Shown piece by piece: positions 25,118 to 38,200 of a DNA stretch of 64,000 bases (its first letter is position 1; every line of letters starts with the position of its first letter). Below the pieces are notes generated by a model. The model was not told the DNA's origin and did not search any database. It saw only the letters and a program-made list of their open reading frames with translations. This DNA comes from Escallonia rubra (taxonomy: Eukaryota > Streptophyta > Magnoliopsida > Escalloniales > Escalloniaceae). The translations under genes were made by a program, and so were the position numbers. The stretch covers positions 682,001 to 746,000 of the forward strand of contig JAVXUO010000908.1 in the NCBI GenBank assembly GCA_033065855.1, given 5' to 3'.

Positions 25118-26144
25118 GGATTAAATGCACATAAAACCCCATACTTTGGGGTCATTTACACGGAACACCCCAGGGTTTGAATTTTGACCCCCACCACCCC
25201 AAATTTCCAATTTTGGTGCACGCAGCACCATTTGACGGTTGAAATTCAAATTTCGAGGACGGCTGTTATAATTTTGAGGTCAAAATGGACACTTCATTAA
25301 AATATCCTTGTTGGCAGCCACATCACCCGAAAGTTGGAGTTTTACCCCTCTCTCTCTCTCTCTCTCTGTATCTCTCTCACACAAAAATCAAACAGAGAGA
25401 GAAAGAAGATGAAGAAGCCATGGCAGCGTCGCCGGCCATGGGTCAGTACCTAGCGCCGCCACCGCGCATAGCCAGGCCATCTACCACAGGTAAGAGGCCG
25501 TCGACAACCAAGGGACGCCCATCCTTCCTCCAGATCTGTGCTACCGAGTCAGTACCTAGCGCCGCCACCGCGCATAGCCAGTCCAGATCTGTGCTACCGA
25601 CACTGTTGCAATCAAGCGGCCACCACCATCCCATCAAGATGCTGTCGTTGCCACCACGGCAGGCCTTCCGAAAAGCACTGGAGCAACACTATCGCAAGCT
25701 TCGGCGAAACGTCACCACCACGATAAACGGCTCCAATCGGCGCCACCGTTGCCTCACGATTACGGCCTTACAACTATGTCGCCTACCCACCATCGACAAG
25801 GACCGACATCACCATCCAACTTAGTGCCGCCATCAGACCCATGTCGTCAAGATACGCACCACCGCGAGGAGCAGCAGTGCCCTTCAGCATCGTCTCAATG
25901 CTGCCGGCGGTCAAATATGCCTTACAAAATCAAAATTGTCGTGGCTGTCATGTTGGATTTATGGTGGAAGTTACCTTTGTGCCCTTTGGCTTCTAACAGA
26001 CATTCCACCAAAACGAGTAAAAACCGTCAAATGGTGTTGCGTGCACCAAAATTGGAAATTTGGGATGGTGGGGATCAAAATTCAAACCCTGGGGTGTTCC
26101 GTATAAATGACCCCAAAGTATGGGATTTTACGTGCATTTAATCC
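25118..26144. mobile_element. Non-autonomous Mutator-like element, GC-rich cargo, next to FANCJ
   Basis: The ends are inverted repeats of about 120 bp (GGATTAAATGCACATAAAAC left; the right end inverted reads GGATTAAATGCACGTAAAAT). A perfect 10-bp direct repeat CGGTAGATTA flanks it (25108-25117 and 26145-26154). The middle is clearly more GC-rich than its surroundings: a (CT)n run, then ATG at 25420 in good context (GCCATGG), opening a 134-codon frame to 25824 rich in Pro, His, Arg and Ser. It also holds an internal duplication: CAGTACCTAGCGCCGCCACC occurs at about 25444 and 25549, and CCAGATCTGTGCTACCGA at about 25530 and 25582. This fits a Pack-MULE carrying the 5' end of a host gene; the source is unknown. 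The right end lies 126 bp before the FANCJ start codon. Confidence 0.85.
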
Positions 26145-26270
26145 CGGTAGATTAAGCGCCGCGCCTCGAGGAAAAATCAAACCGCTTCCCGCCAAATCAC
26201 CGCTAAAATAGCAATCCAACACTATCAACACCACCATTTCTCCTGCAAAAATTCTCCACGCAAAAGAAAA

Positions 26271-29200
26271 ATGGACTCCACAACACAACCAACAAACCCT
26301 AGCCCTAACATCAAGGGCTCGAAAAGCGTCCTCCACATCGGAGGCATCCCGGTGGAGTTCCCGTACCAGCCGTACGGCTCCCAGCTGGGCTTCATGAGCC
26401 GGGTCATCTCGACGCTGGACCGGGCCCAACGGGAAGGCCACTGCCACGCGCTGCTCGAGTCCCCCACCGGCACCGGCAAATCGCTCTCCCTCCTCTGCTC
26501 CGCGCTGGCGTGGCAGCAGAACTGCCGCTCTAAGCAACTGCACGCCAACTTGGTCCACTCCAAGCCCGCTCCCGAGGCATTCGTCGATCCGCTCGGTCAC
26601 GGCGGCGGATTCGTCCCCGAAATGGAGCCTTCCGGTGTGCACGCTGCCGTATTGGAACTTGCTCCATCCGTTCTGTAATTTTTGTCCCCTTGACAATATT
26701 CAATTAGTTGCTTCAGTCTGCTCACTGTTTGGATTCAATTCAATATTTAGAGAGGGGACCAAAATTATGAAATGGAGGAATTTAAGTTTTGTTAGTATGA
26801 ATATACCTTGTATGTAGTTTAGGTTTTACTGAATTGATGTTCAGGGAATCCCGAAGCAGCTCCACCCGTGGCAAACGGCAAGGCTCAGAAGAAAAAGAAT
26901 TGCCCTACGGTTTTTTATGCTTCGTAAGCTTCACTTGACCAGATTAGCAATTTCTTTTTAGTTTTTGGTAATACATTAATGGTAGTTTCTGGTAATACAG
27001 TAGTGGTTTAGCGCTAGGAAAATGTTCCTATTGATATTGAGAAAGATATATATGTTTGGAAAGTATATTAGGCATTGTGGGGGGGGGGGGGGGGGGAAGG
27101 GGGAGGAGGTTAATAGTGTAATCCTAACAACTCTGCCACACATACTTTTTCTACAGGAAACTGATTCTGGTTCATGTTTTAGTTATTTTGGCTCCAAGTG
27201 TATCTACAATGAAAAGAAAAGAATGCTTTTTTAGCCTGAAAAATTTACCTATGGCAGCAAAGGTTAAGGGAAAATGGAATCCGGTGCTGATGCTCGAAAT
27301 CGAAAGAAGTTAGTGGCCTTAGTTTATTTCATTTCAACATGGAATTCACTCCTCGACCATGTTTGGGCAGCAATGAAAGCAGTACCGGGACAGAGAATTG
27401 AGAATTTATGTTTTGTTGGTTGTTGCTCAGGTGCCGATACCGATACCAAGGCTATGAAAGAGGAAGTCATTGCTAGTAGTAACGACTTGTCACGATCCAG
27501 GAACTTTCAAGATAGCCAACTAGAAAACAAAGACCCTTTCTTTTGTCTTTTAGTAACGGCTGCATTTGATGTTTGAGTTGGACACACGAATTAGGCGTAT
27601 ATTGCGCTTGTAACAACTAACAACTAGAATCATATTGATATGACATGGGACATAATTGATTTACAGGCCACATATCTCATGTAACCTTTGTGCCAGAAAT
27701 ATGTATGTACTTTTTGTGATGTATGATGACAGTGGTGCAGTATCCTACCATTTGTTACATAGACCTGTGACGTTGTGTTGGAATCTGTTCGATAAAGTAG
27801 TATAGTGTCATCCTATACTTGGCGCAACTATTGGCATCTGCGTTTTGAGTAAACTGAGCTCTCACGATTAAAGAGTCTCGAATAACAATGAGTTTAGTGG
27901 AATATCTTATGCCCGATGTATTATTTACCCATGCCTATTTTTCTTTCAATTTTTAAGGAGGACGCATTCACAAATTACTCAAGTGATACGTGAATACAGG
28001 AAAACTACTTACCGGGTACCTATGGCAGTTTTGGTAGGTTTACATATCTTTTAAACGACCATCTATTTCTAGCATTTATTATATCAGTAGATGAATTGGT
28101 TCTGATAAGTTTAAATTATGAAATCAATAATTATTAAGAGTTCAAAATTGCCATGAGAAATTAGTTTTTCCCATCTATAATATTATCAGCATTGTCTTGT
28201 TAACTCACCAGCTTTAGCAAAACTAACCAAGTTTTTTAAACCTTAAATTGTTGAGGGATATGTATAGCTTTAGTTTCTTAGCTATCTTCTTGCAAATGGT
28301 CTCCCGCTCTGAGATTGTACTTGTTATTGCAGGCATCCCGGAAACACTACTGTACCAACGAGCAATTTCGTGGGACAAACAACATTGATGAGCAATGGTA
28401 CTTTTTCTGACCTCTAGAGAACTCATTGTGTCCATTATATTCTTTTCTGCTTATATCTGTGTCAAATATGCCAGTAAGCTCCTTCTGAAGAATAAAGAAG
28501 TAGGATGCTCAGAATTCAAGTGAGTTGCTTCCTACTACATGTACTGCTATTTGGTTCCGCTGTCAACATATGAGTTGTGGAGGATTCATTAGCAAGCTTT
28601 GTTCTTAAACAGGAATGTGCATAAGGTTAAAGGTCATCCATCTCTTCAAAAAGGAGGTTGCCATGAGGCCCATGATATAGAAGATCTTGTCAAAGTTGGA
28701 CAAGTTGTAAAAGGTCCTCTCCATAAATTTGGTGATATAAGAATTTCAAGGTCTAGCTTTTTCACCAACATGAGTTACTGAATAGCTGTCCAAATTTCAG
28801 GTTGTTCATATTTTGCAGCACGTTCTTTGGCAGAAGATGCACAATTAGTTTTCTGCCCATACAGCTATATCGTTAATCCCGTGATTAGGAGAGCAATGGA
28901 AGTAGACATCAAAGGGGCCATTATAATTCTTGATGAAGCTCAGTATGTATTGCAACCTCTCATATAGCTCTTGGAGATAACATCATATTCATTTCACTGA
29001 ACCAGTAGTTCATTTATTGAGAAATTGCATGGAGATTATCACAGGATATTCTAGGTTTTTTAGACTGAAACTTAACATCATGACTTGATTGCAGAGTTCT
29101 GGAAACTCACCAAGCAGAATAAGTATACTCTGCGTGCGTGTGTGTTTTGGGAGGTGCGGTGGGTGTAAGATGGAAATTCGAACATTGCATGGCAAGAATC

Positions 29201-32200
29201 CTGGGGGCAGACCATATTTTTATCTTTTCCTCTCGGACAAGAAGTGGGACTGATGGTATAGGAAGTAACATATCCGACAATATGACCCCAATGACCAGAT
29301 AAAGTTTTGACTAATGAATTATACCGAATTTAAGGTTGTCCAAGCAAGGGGTGGGGCTAATATAATCCACCGCGCTGTGTAGCCCTCAGAGACCATACAA
29401 TAATCCAGTCCCTTCCAGAATAAACCACTATGTCCACGTAGCGCCATAGCCTTATCTGCCATTACCAATCACGAACCACCGACCATCACACCCTCACCAT
29501 CATTACTACTACACCACTGCTCGGCACCAGCATCACCATGCTACTTTCCAATTGCCACCTCACCACCACACCACTACCACACCACATACTATTGTCACCT
29601 ACTTCCTTATATGTAATGACACCAGAACTAATCTTCTGTGCAATTGTTATTTTTGAACCCACCCTTCTGTGTTGTCTCGGTCTATTCCAACAGTTGGGCA
29701 TGGTTGTACCTTATCCTTACGTATAATATTTGTGGTGTTATCCTGCCATGTCAAATCTCATTTCAAAGTTGGTTTCACTTCTTTTAGTAATATAGAGGAC
29801 ATTGCTCGAGATGCTGGTAGCGTGGATGTCGAAGAGGATGCTTTGATTCGTAAGTGCAAAGACCAACATTATCGTATTTCCTCAATTCAGTCGCACGACT
29901 TTAAAATTGTTTGTTTTTGGAAGAATTGCGGACGGAACTAGGGCAACTCAGTCTCCTTGCTCCAATAATTTACCAGCCGTTACAGGAAATAATACAGGTA
30001 GTTATTACTACTTATATGCGTCTCCATTTTGGTCCAAAATCAGCAATTGCTAATCATGATACTTTAAATTCTGTAGGATATCATAAGTTGGATGGGAAGC
30101 AGACAAAACACCTTAGAGAAGCATGAATTTCAGCATTACGTCTCATGGTGAGAATATTGGCTTATTTTTAACCTCTGTTAAGCTGAAAGTTTGCATAAAA
30201 ATCATTTCTAGCACTTTCATATCTTTGTCTAGTAATGCCTGACTCACTGCTGCTCAATCCAAATCCTTTTTTTTCCTGAATGCACAAACTGTCATGCTGT
30301 CTCTTCACAGCATAAATAGGACGCCAAACCTCTTTAACACCATAATTTGCCTCATGAAAGTCGATATCGTACCCAGCTCATTTATATTTATATAATTTTG
30401 TGGTGTCATAAACCAGTAAATGTCTTTCCTAATTCATTTCTGATAAGTATTTATTTACCTCATGTATTTTTCTTTCTCTCTGAAGATAAAGGTTAAAGGA
30501 CATCTCAAGTCCTTTGAACCCTGAATCCTTCTGCAAATATGCTAGTCAGAACTTTCGTGCACCTTATGCATGCACCCTTGTACTGTTGCTTGCTTCTGTG
30601 CTTTTGTTAGCGTCTGAATAAGATAGCAAATTGGATTAATTTCCAATATAAATATCTTTCATCTAGGTTTTTCGGTCAGATTACGTGTTCATTAATCTGC
30701 CAAGATTTTTGAAATGAATAGTGCAAGCCTGCTATAGTTTAATACAAACTTTTCCAGTTTTAGTTTTTCCTATATATCAAAGCAAGGACGGAAAATACAT
30801 ATTCTTCTTCTTTTCCTGATATTTGAAATGAATAGTGCAAGCCTGCTATAGTTTAATACAAACTTTTCCAGTTTTAGTTTTTCCTATATATCAAAGCAAG
30901 GACGGAAAATACATATTCTTCTTCTTTTCCTGATTTAGGCCACGGGTTGTAATGAATGCACTTTCAGGGTGTTTATTCTGAATCAGCAACGCCCCTCCCC
31001 CCTACCCTAAAAAAAAAGCACCATATAAAGTCCACATATGAAGCTGCTCTTTGCTGTAATTATTCTCTTATAGTTGGACCGGTGATAAGGCTTTAAGGGA
31101 GCTCCAAGAAGCTAACATCACACAACAGTGCTTCCCAATCTTGCAAGAGTGTGCGACAAAGGTAAATCCTTTCAAAAGAACAACTCGTTGGCTTTTCTTA
31201 TTCTTTTTTATGGTTAGGTTTGCTTTATCGACTTTGTAGCTGCAGTAGTGATACTTATTCTTGTTAACATTGTCATTTTACCCCACCGAAAGGCAGTAAA
31301 AGCTGCTTCAGATTCAGAACTTGGGGAACCTCATCTAACTGGCATGTCCGCAACAATGTTGGAAGGTACATAAGTATCATTATTCATTTCAACAATCTGA
31401 ACTTATCTACAAAACACCAACTTTGTGCTCCACCAATACGATTGACTCTATCAATCATTGAACACTAGTCTCTGCCATTATCAAACAGGATTGTTCTCTG
31501 CACTTAGTTACTTCTTCTCTGGAAATGGACTTCATACATTCGATTATCAGCTGGCATTACAAAGATTCATAAAAAGAGATGCTGGTAAGTGCCTTGTGAA
31601 GTTATTCTCAAAGTGTCCCTTTGAAAAGTTATTTCCATTATAGTCCCTTTGAGATACCACCAACAGAATAGCATGTTGCCTCATGAAAATCATCGTTGCT
31701 ATCAAAATTTTCTCTATTTCTCTCTCTAATATATAAAACAATGAAGAAAACTCTTTTTGCTCTCCTGGGTATAAATATCGTCCCTTGGGCAAACACTGTA
31801 AATTGCACCAAAAAATTATCCACCAGCTCCCTATCCTTCTAGCACATGAGCAACACCTTGCAACGACCTTGCTTCAAAGTTCTCAAGTAATCAATATAGT
31901 AGGTGGCATTGCTCAATGATCACTGCGGTCAAATCAATAAAATCCTGTAATCATGCGGGGGAAGGGAAAAATGTTATAGCGTTGGGTGATCTTAGTTTGT
32001 TGTGGTTTAGGTAGTAGCTTGCCAACGTTTTTGATCAGTAAAGGCTCTTGGAGTTGCATTGCCACTAAATAATGTTTCATTTCACGATGATGGAAATAAG
32101 TCTTATTTACTAGGCATTACTTAACATGATGTATTCATAAGTTAGTAAAGATGACAGAATAGCTTTCTTTTTCAATACAGCGGGATGCTTTTATACATAG

Positions 32201-35200
32201 GCATGATGGAGATTGTTTCCTGTAGGTTTAGGACTAATTTTCCTTTAAGCTGTAGCTTACTTTTGTCTACTGTTTCCTAGATGAAGTTACTGGCGTACAT
32301 CACAAGGACCCCCGTTCCTCCTTTGTAGAATCATTCAAGTTGTTGTTCCTCTTGCTGTTGTTAATTTTTTGTTACTTTATGGTTAATGCAGGGAATGCTT
32401 CTGGAGGCTGGACCTTTACCTTTAGTTTGTGGTGCTTAAATCCAGCTGTTGTCTTCAAAGAAATTGGCGATCTTTCTCTGTCAGTGGTTCTAACATCTGG
32501 GTAAGTGCATACGTTAGAAACATCTGAATTTTCATTATTCCCACAGTGAGGTGTATTCAACCCTGCAAACATGTGCTTTTTGTTTGTCCGGACTCCAGTC
32601 CCAACTCCCATTAGTTCAACCATCTATACCACCTGAATATTTTTGTTTTCACAATATTGGTGCTCATTTCTTTCATTCCCTGTAGCATCTGTATCGTGGT
32701 CGTCCATTTAGCACACCCTCAGATGATTAAGGCAAAAGCATGGTGTAATTCGGGGATTGTTGCATATTTCATTGACATCTACGCCCTTGATGTCTTCCTT
32801 TCTTACAATTTTTTTTCCAGTTTCATGTAACTGCTAAATTGTTTCTTTGGCTTACTTGCTTTTTTTGCAGGACTTTATCACCAATGAGTTCCTTTTCATC
32901 TGAACTTGGGGCACCATTTGGAACTTGTCTTGAAGCTCCACATGTTATCAATGCAGAGTCCCAGGTAATGCTGATAGTTTTTGTGATTATTATGTGCTTA
33001 CTTGTTGAAAGTGAATCTACTTCTATTTTCGTAGAATTAACTTTTTATCTCTTTCACTACAGGTTTGGGCTTCCATTATCTCCAGTGGTCCGGGTAACTC
33101 TCCATTGAATGCAAGCTACAGGACAGCAGATGGATATGCTTTCCAGGTATCATGTTACACGGCATTAAATCAGAGGACTGGTTAGGTCTTCCTCCATGTA
33201 TTAAGGAATTTTGATTTAATTCTGTTTGTAAGGATTCACTCGGCACATCTTTAGAAGAAATATGCAAGATTGTCCCTGGTGGCTGTCTAGTTTTTTTTCC
33301 TAGCTACAAGCTTATGGAGAAACTTTGCAGTCGTTGGAACGAAACAGGTCAATGGTCTCGACTGAATGCTCAAAAACCCCTCTTTGTTGGTAATACTCTT
33401 TCTTCTCCGTGTCTTTGAGCCATGCTGTGATTCATTGGCATTATATTTACCTTAGATGGAGCAAATGCCTGTCTTTTGATGGTTCTTCATTTGTTGGGTT
33501 GAGAAGGTTAACATCTTTTGTTTTGTATAGAGCCAAGGGGAGGAAACCAGGATGATTTCGATTCTGCGTTGAAGGGTTATTATGATTCAATTCGTCAAGG
33601 CCATAAACCTGTGAATGGGAGAAAGAAAAGGGCTAAAAAAGTGGGTCTTAATAACCACACTACATTGGAGTGTGCAGAGAATTCAAGGAAAGGAGCTGCT
33701 TTTCTTGCTGTTTGTCGAGGAAAGGTATGTGAAGTGATCTTGTCAAGAATTTTCTCTCTCTTTATGTATTGTATGTAAAAAGGTGACCAATGCCACTGGG
33801 GAAGCACATCTGGAAGAATGAGTCATATTTTATGTTAACTATCTTTCATTTCTGTACGTATTTCCTTTTTTCAAGCTTACATGTCGATCCAGCCCAAAAT
33901 TGTAAATCCATATTGGTTTTAGCTGTGAGTTTATGTTTTGGTATGAGACTGGCTAGAGTAATGTTATGGACAACATGCGTGCTTATGAAGTTGCAGAATC
34001 ATAATCGTACACTCGTATAATTGAGAAAAACTTAACAAGACATATTCTTCATTACATTTACTCATACACTAGATTTTAATTTAATAATAAATATGTTCAC
34101 CAATTAGGAAGGCAGTGACAGGATATATTGTCCCACTGTTGCCAAGAAATGGACCAAAATGGGCTAAAACCACTTGCAGTTGATTTTATCACCCCAATTG
34201 AATTACCGTATGTGAATTGTAGTGTTCAGGACTGTAAAAACATAAGGTGGCTTAGTTTCCAGATGGAGTTCATGGAAAACGCTGACCAATTGGTCAATCC
34301 ACAAGATGCCTTTGGCTGTACCCTATAGGGAATTAGGGATGCGGTGGTAAGCATAAGACGCTTACATGCTTCTCACCTTGAAATATTTCAAACTGAAATG
34401 CGTCTCATACAGAGAATGGTTACTTTTGCGTGTGTGCTCCTATAGTTTGTGCTAATTCTTGTGTCAAATCAATATAAGTACTGCTAGCGATGTACTGGTT
34501 TGATAGTGGTCTGCTTGGAATGAAAAAACGGTTGATGCCTGCTTTCTTGGAATTCTTAAACCCTGTCAGCCATAGTGAATTTGCAGAGTTGTTCATTGTG
34601 GTTAATCTGTTGAACATTCTCGTAGTTTTTTTTGGGGGCCCGACAAATCCTGGAGGACAGTAGTGTCCCCATCAGTGCTGTGAGCATCCTTGCATGGGGC
34701 CCAAACACACGGCCACATTCAGCTAAGTTACTTGGAAAATAAGGATTACTATCTCTAGCTTTATCTTCTTATTGATGAATGAAGCTATACATTTAAGTGT
34801 GGTTGTTATACAAGATAATGGTCCCTTCTGAATTGCAAGCATATGGGGCCTTCTTGAGTGTAGTGGTTACCTTGCTTTTCACGATTACTTGCAATTAGAG
34901 TCAAGGGCTGTGCTTTACTTTGTGACCTGAGTTGAGTATCTCAGGCTTAAGGAGTGTAGCTTTACATTTCAAATGTGGCTCGGGTTTGAGTCATTCTAAG
35001 AACCACTCAAAGATCTGTCTGATGGAGTAAATTGATGATTAGTGGGTGCTATAAGAGGTCTTGATATCTCCTTGTTAAAATCAGAAATCGGCACATGCCC
35101 TACTTGCCCACAAAAACACTAAAGTTTGTTTTGTTCTTGACTGTCTTCATTGAACTTTCAAATTGACTTGGAACAAAAATTAGATCCAGGCTCTTGTTTT

Positions 35201-38200
35201 TATAGTAGTATTTTCCATGACATATCTGCAGGTTTCAGAAGGAATTGACTTCTCGGATGAAAATGCTCGAGTTGTTGTATCCTTCTCATTGATTCATTCT
35301 AAAGTTACACGGTTAAAATTTGCATTTGACAACTCTTAAGTTACTTGAGAGCACTGGTATTATTTTAGCTGTTTATTGAACTAATATTCCCCTCCATGTT
35401 ACTTGAAGCACTTCCTTTGCAATTTCCATTTGGTGATTATTGCTGGAAGTGTATCTTCGGTGTTATCCTTAACTATCTCAGATAATTGTTGGGATTCCAT
35501 TCCCAAACATGTAAGAATATTGATATCTTGTCATATTTTTCCGTCAACAATAGGATTAATTATCTGACTGGAGTCATTTCTGAATGATCCATTTAAACTT
35601 TGTGATCAGACATGACATTCAAGTTGCACAGAAGAAGAAATACAACGATATATACAAATCGTCCAAAAATCTGTTAAGCGGGAGCGAGTGGTACTGTCAA
35701 CAAGCCTTCAGAGCCCTCAATCAAGCTGCAGGTATTCCGTGTTTGCCATAACTCTCAACTGTTATAGACTGGGAATTTATTATGAATGCAAATCTGAATT
35801 TAGGGTATTTTATAACACCTTCGCATCTTGATCAAGCCAAGCAAGAGAGTCTGTTCAGTAACTTTTCCTCGATTATGTACTTCGATTGATATAGCACTTT
35901 CACAGTACAGTTCTATGTTGTTAATTGTTAATGTGACATGCCTGTCTTATTTATTAATTTATTAGCATCTATATCTATCTGGGGCCATTTTGCTTGGCGG
36001 TTTTTACTGGTTTGCCTTCACCAAATGTTGGATTTTAGGTAGGGGATTACGTGAAGCACTCGAATTGTTGCATTTGGGCTCATCCAATATCCGATGAACT
36101 AAAACAGAAAGATTTCTTTTGGCAAGGAAAGAGGGTTAGCAGCTAGACAACATGTTTCCTCACTCAATGCACCCCCGTGCATCCATTTCTAATTTTTCTG
36201 AAAGCACTTTGGGTGGGGACTCGAAAGCATATAATTCAGAATACTAAAAAGGGAAGTAATGATGACAATTAATTAATTATGAGGTCAATTACTCCCAAAT
36301 CAATAATTTGATGGGTTATTAAAGAATTAGATTCCCATAAACTGGATAACTGAATTAAGGATGTTTATGCGGACATATGACAATAAAAGAGAATAGGTTG
36401 CTTTGCCTGTGATGAATTACAAAACCTGCGATGAGATTCGATTTACTCTATAACCTCAATTCGGTTCTGTATGTTTCTTTAAATATATCTTGGTGGTTTA
36501 CCTTATGCCTCTATAGCTATGGTGGTTCACCATGAATATGGTAGTCATTGCAGCTGCGCACTTAATGAATTTAATGTGCATGTTGCTTTACTGCAGTTTC
36601 TTCTTTGGACTGTCATGGCATGCTGTACCTTGTTCTTTTATATGTCGAACCACCATTCATTTGCTGTATTAGTATGTCAGTTTTTTGCCTGTGTTTAAAA
36701 TGATCAATAATTTAATATGGACTTAACAGATATCTTAACACTGTTAATGTATTAGACTATGATGTTTGCTGCCTTCTTCTCTGTAGGCCGCTGTATACGG
36801 CACAGGTATGACTATGGAGCCATCATCTTCATAGGTATTATTATTTATTTCTCTTTTTCCTCTCCACTCCTTTTTGTAGTATGTTGCTGTTTACTATTGT
36901 TAGTTATTTTTGTGATTGAAGGACTAAGTATAGACAGGGAGAGAGAGATCATAGAAAAGGAAGGCGGGTGAGTTTTTTTTTTTTTTTGTGGGTGGGGTGG
37001 GGTTGGGGGGGGGCAACACAATGCATAACAATGGGTGCAAGAAAGACACCTTATTGAAGTGGTGGAAAATCTGAGATTTCTGCTTTGGTTAAGAGGGAAA
37101 TTCTTCTGACTTTTTCCTCCCCCTGCCTCCCAAAAACCAACACTCTGGGAGCTATATGAGATAGCTTGTTGTGATCAACTGTTCAACCTATTCTTTAGGT
37201 TGCTGGGAAAATAATTTCCTCTGTTGTTTTCTAAGTACTGTACTATTGTCTACGTGTTTTATGCTATGTTTCCAGAGTTTAAGATGTTTTGAAATGCTAT
37301 AAAGGAGCGTCTATTCCCACTCTATTTCGTCGCTAAAAAATTCATGCTTTGTCGCTATTGCACTTTTTGGAGACAAATATGGTGGGGGAATGCATACTAG
37401 GTATGGAGATAGACTAACCGTTAATCATGATAGAGAATGATGCACTAATTAAAGGTTGTATCATGCTTTTCTAGAAATTTTTAAGATGTATGCAGAATTT
37501 GGTAGGTATCAATACTTAATTCATTGTTATCATAGGCGAAGAAAGAAAGAAAACGACTTGCTATTTACATGTTCGACCCTGAAGCATTAAATAGATGTAC
37601 ACCCAGCAATTGTATGTAAAATAGCGGTGGTTTAGTTTAGTGTTCTAATACTGGTGCCCTATTTGGTGTTATAGGCTTTAAAATATACCCTGTAACAGTA
37701 TATGTGGCTCTAGAAGCATTAACCAAGGTCCTTTGGCTTTTGAAAGAGTTTAGTAGTTAGAGAACATACTTCACTAACGTTTCTTCTATATGGAATTGGG
37801 GCAGTACCTCTGTTTGGATTTTTTTCATAGCTTATATTAACTTTTCCTCACAGTGCATTTGATGACTTTTGATGGTTATCATTTTGCAAGCAGATGAGCG
37901 CTACCGCCAAGAAAGAAATATGAAGTACATTTCAAAATGGTTACGGAACTCAATTAGGCAGTATGACAACTTTGACAAATCACTAGACGGATTAAAGTCC
38001 TTTTTCAGAGATGCCAAGGTTCTGTACATATCTTGGTTTTTTTTTTAATTCAGTCTTCAATGTACCTTTCTGAATGAGCAACCTTACAAAGAACTTGACT
38101 GGTATCTGAACTCATGCAGGAGCAGTTTGGCACGACTGTTAATGGTGTACAAAATCTTGACGTCAAAGAGAAAAAATTTCAGAAAGTGAACAAGTGCGGG

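Noticed and set aside
27274-27576. 100-codon plus-strand frame
   Set aside because: Lies in a FANCJ intron; no domain, no splice sites that would keep the helicase frame.
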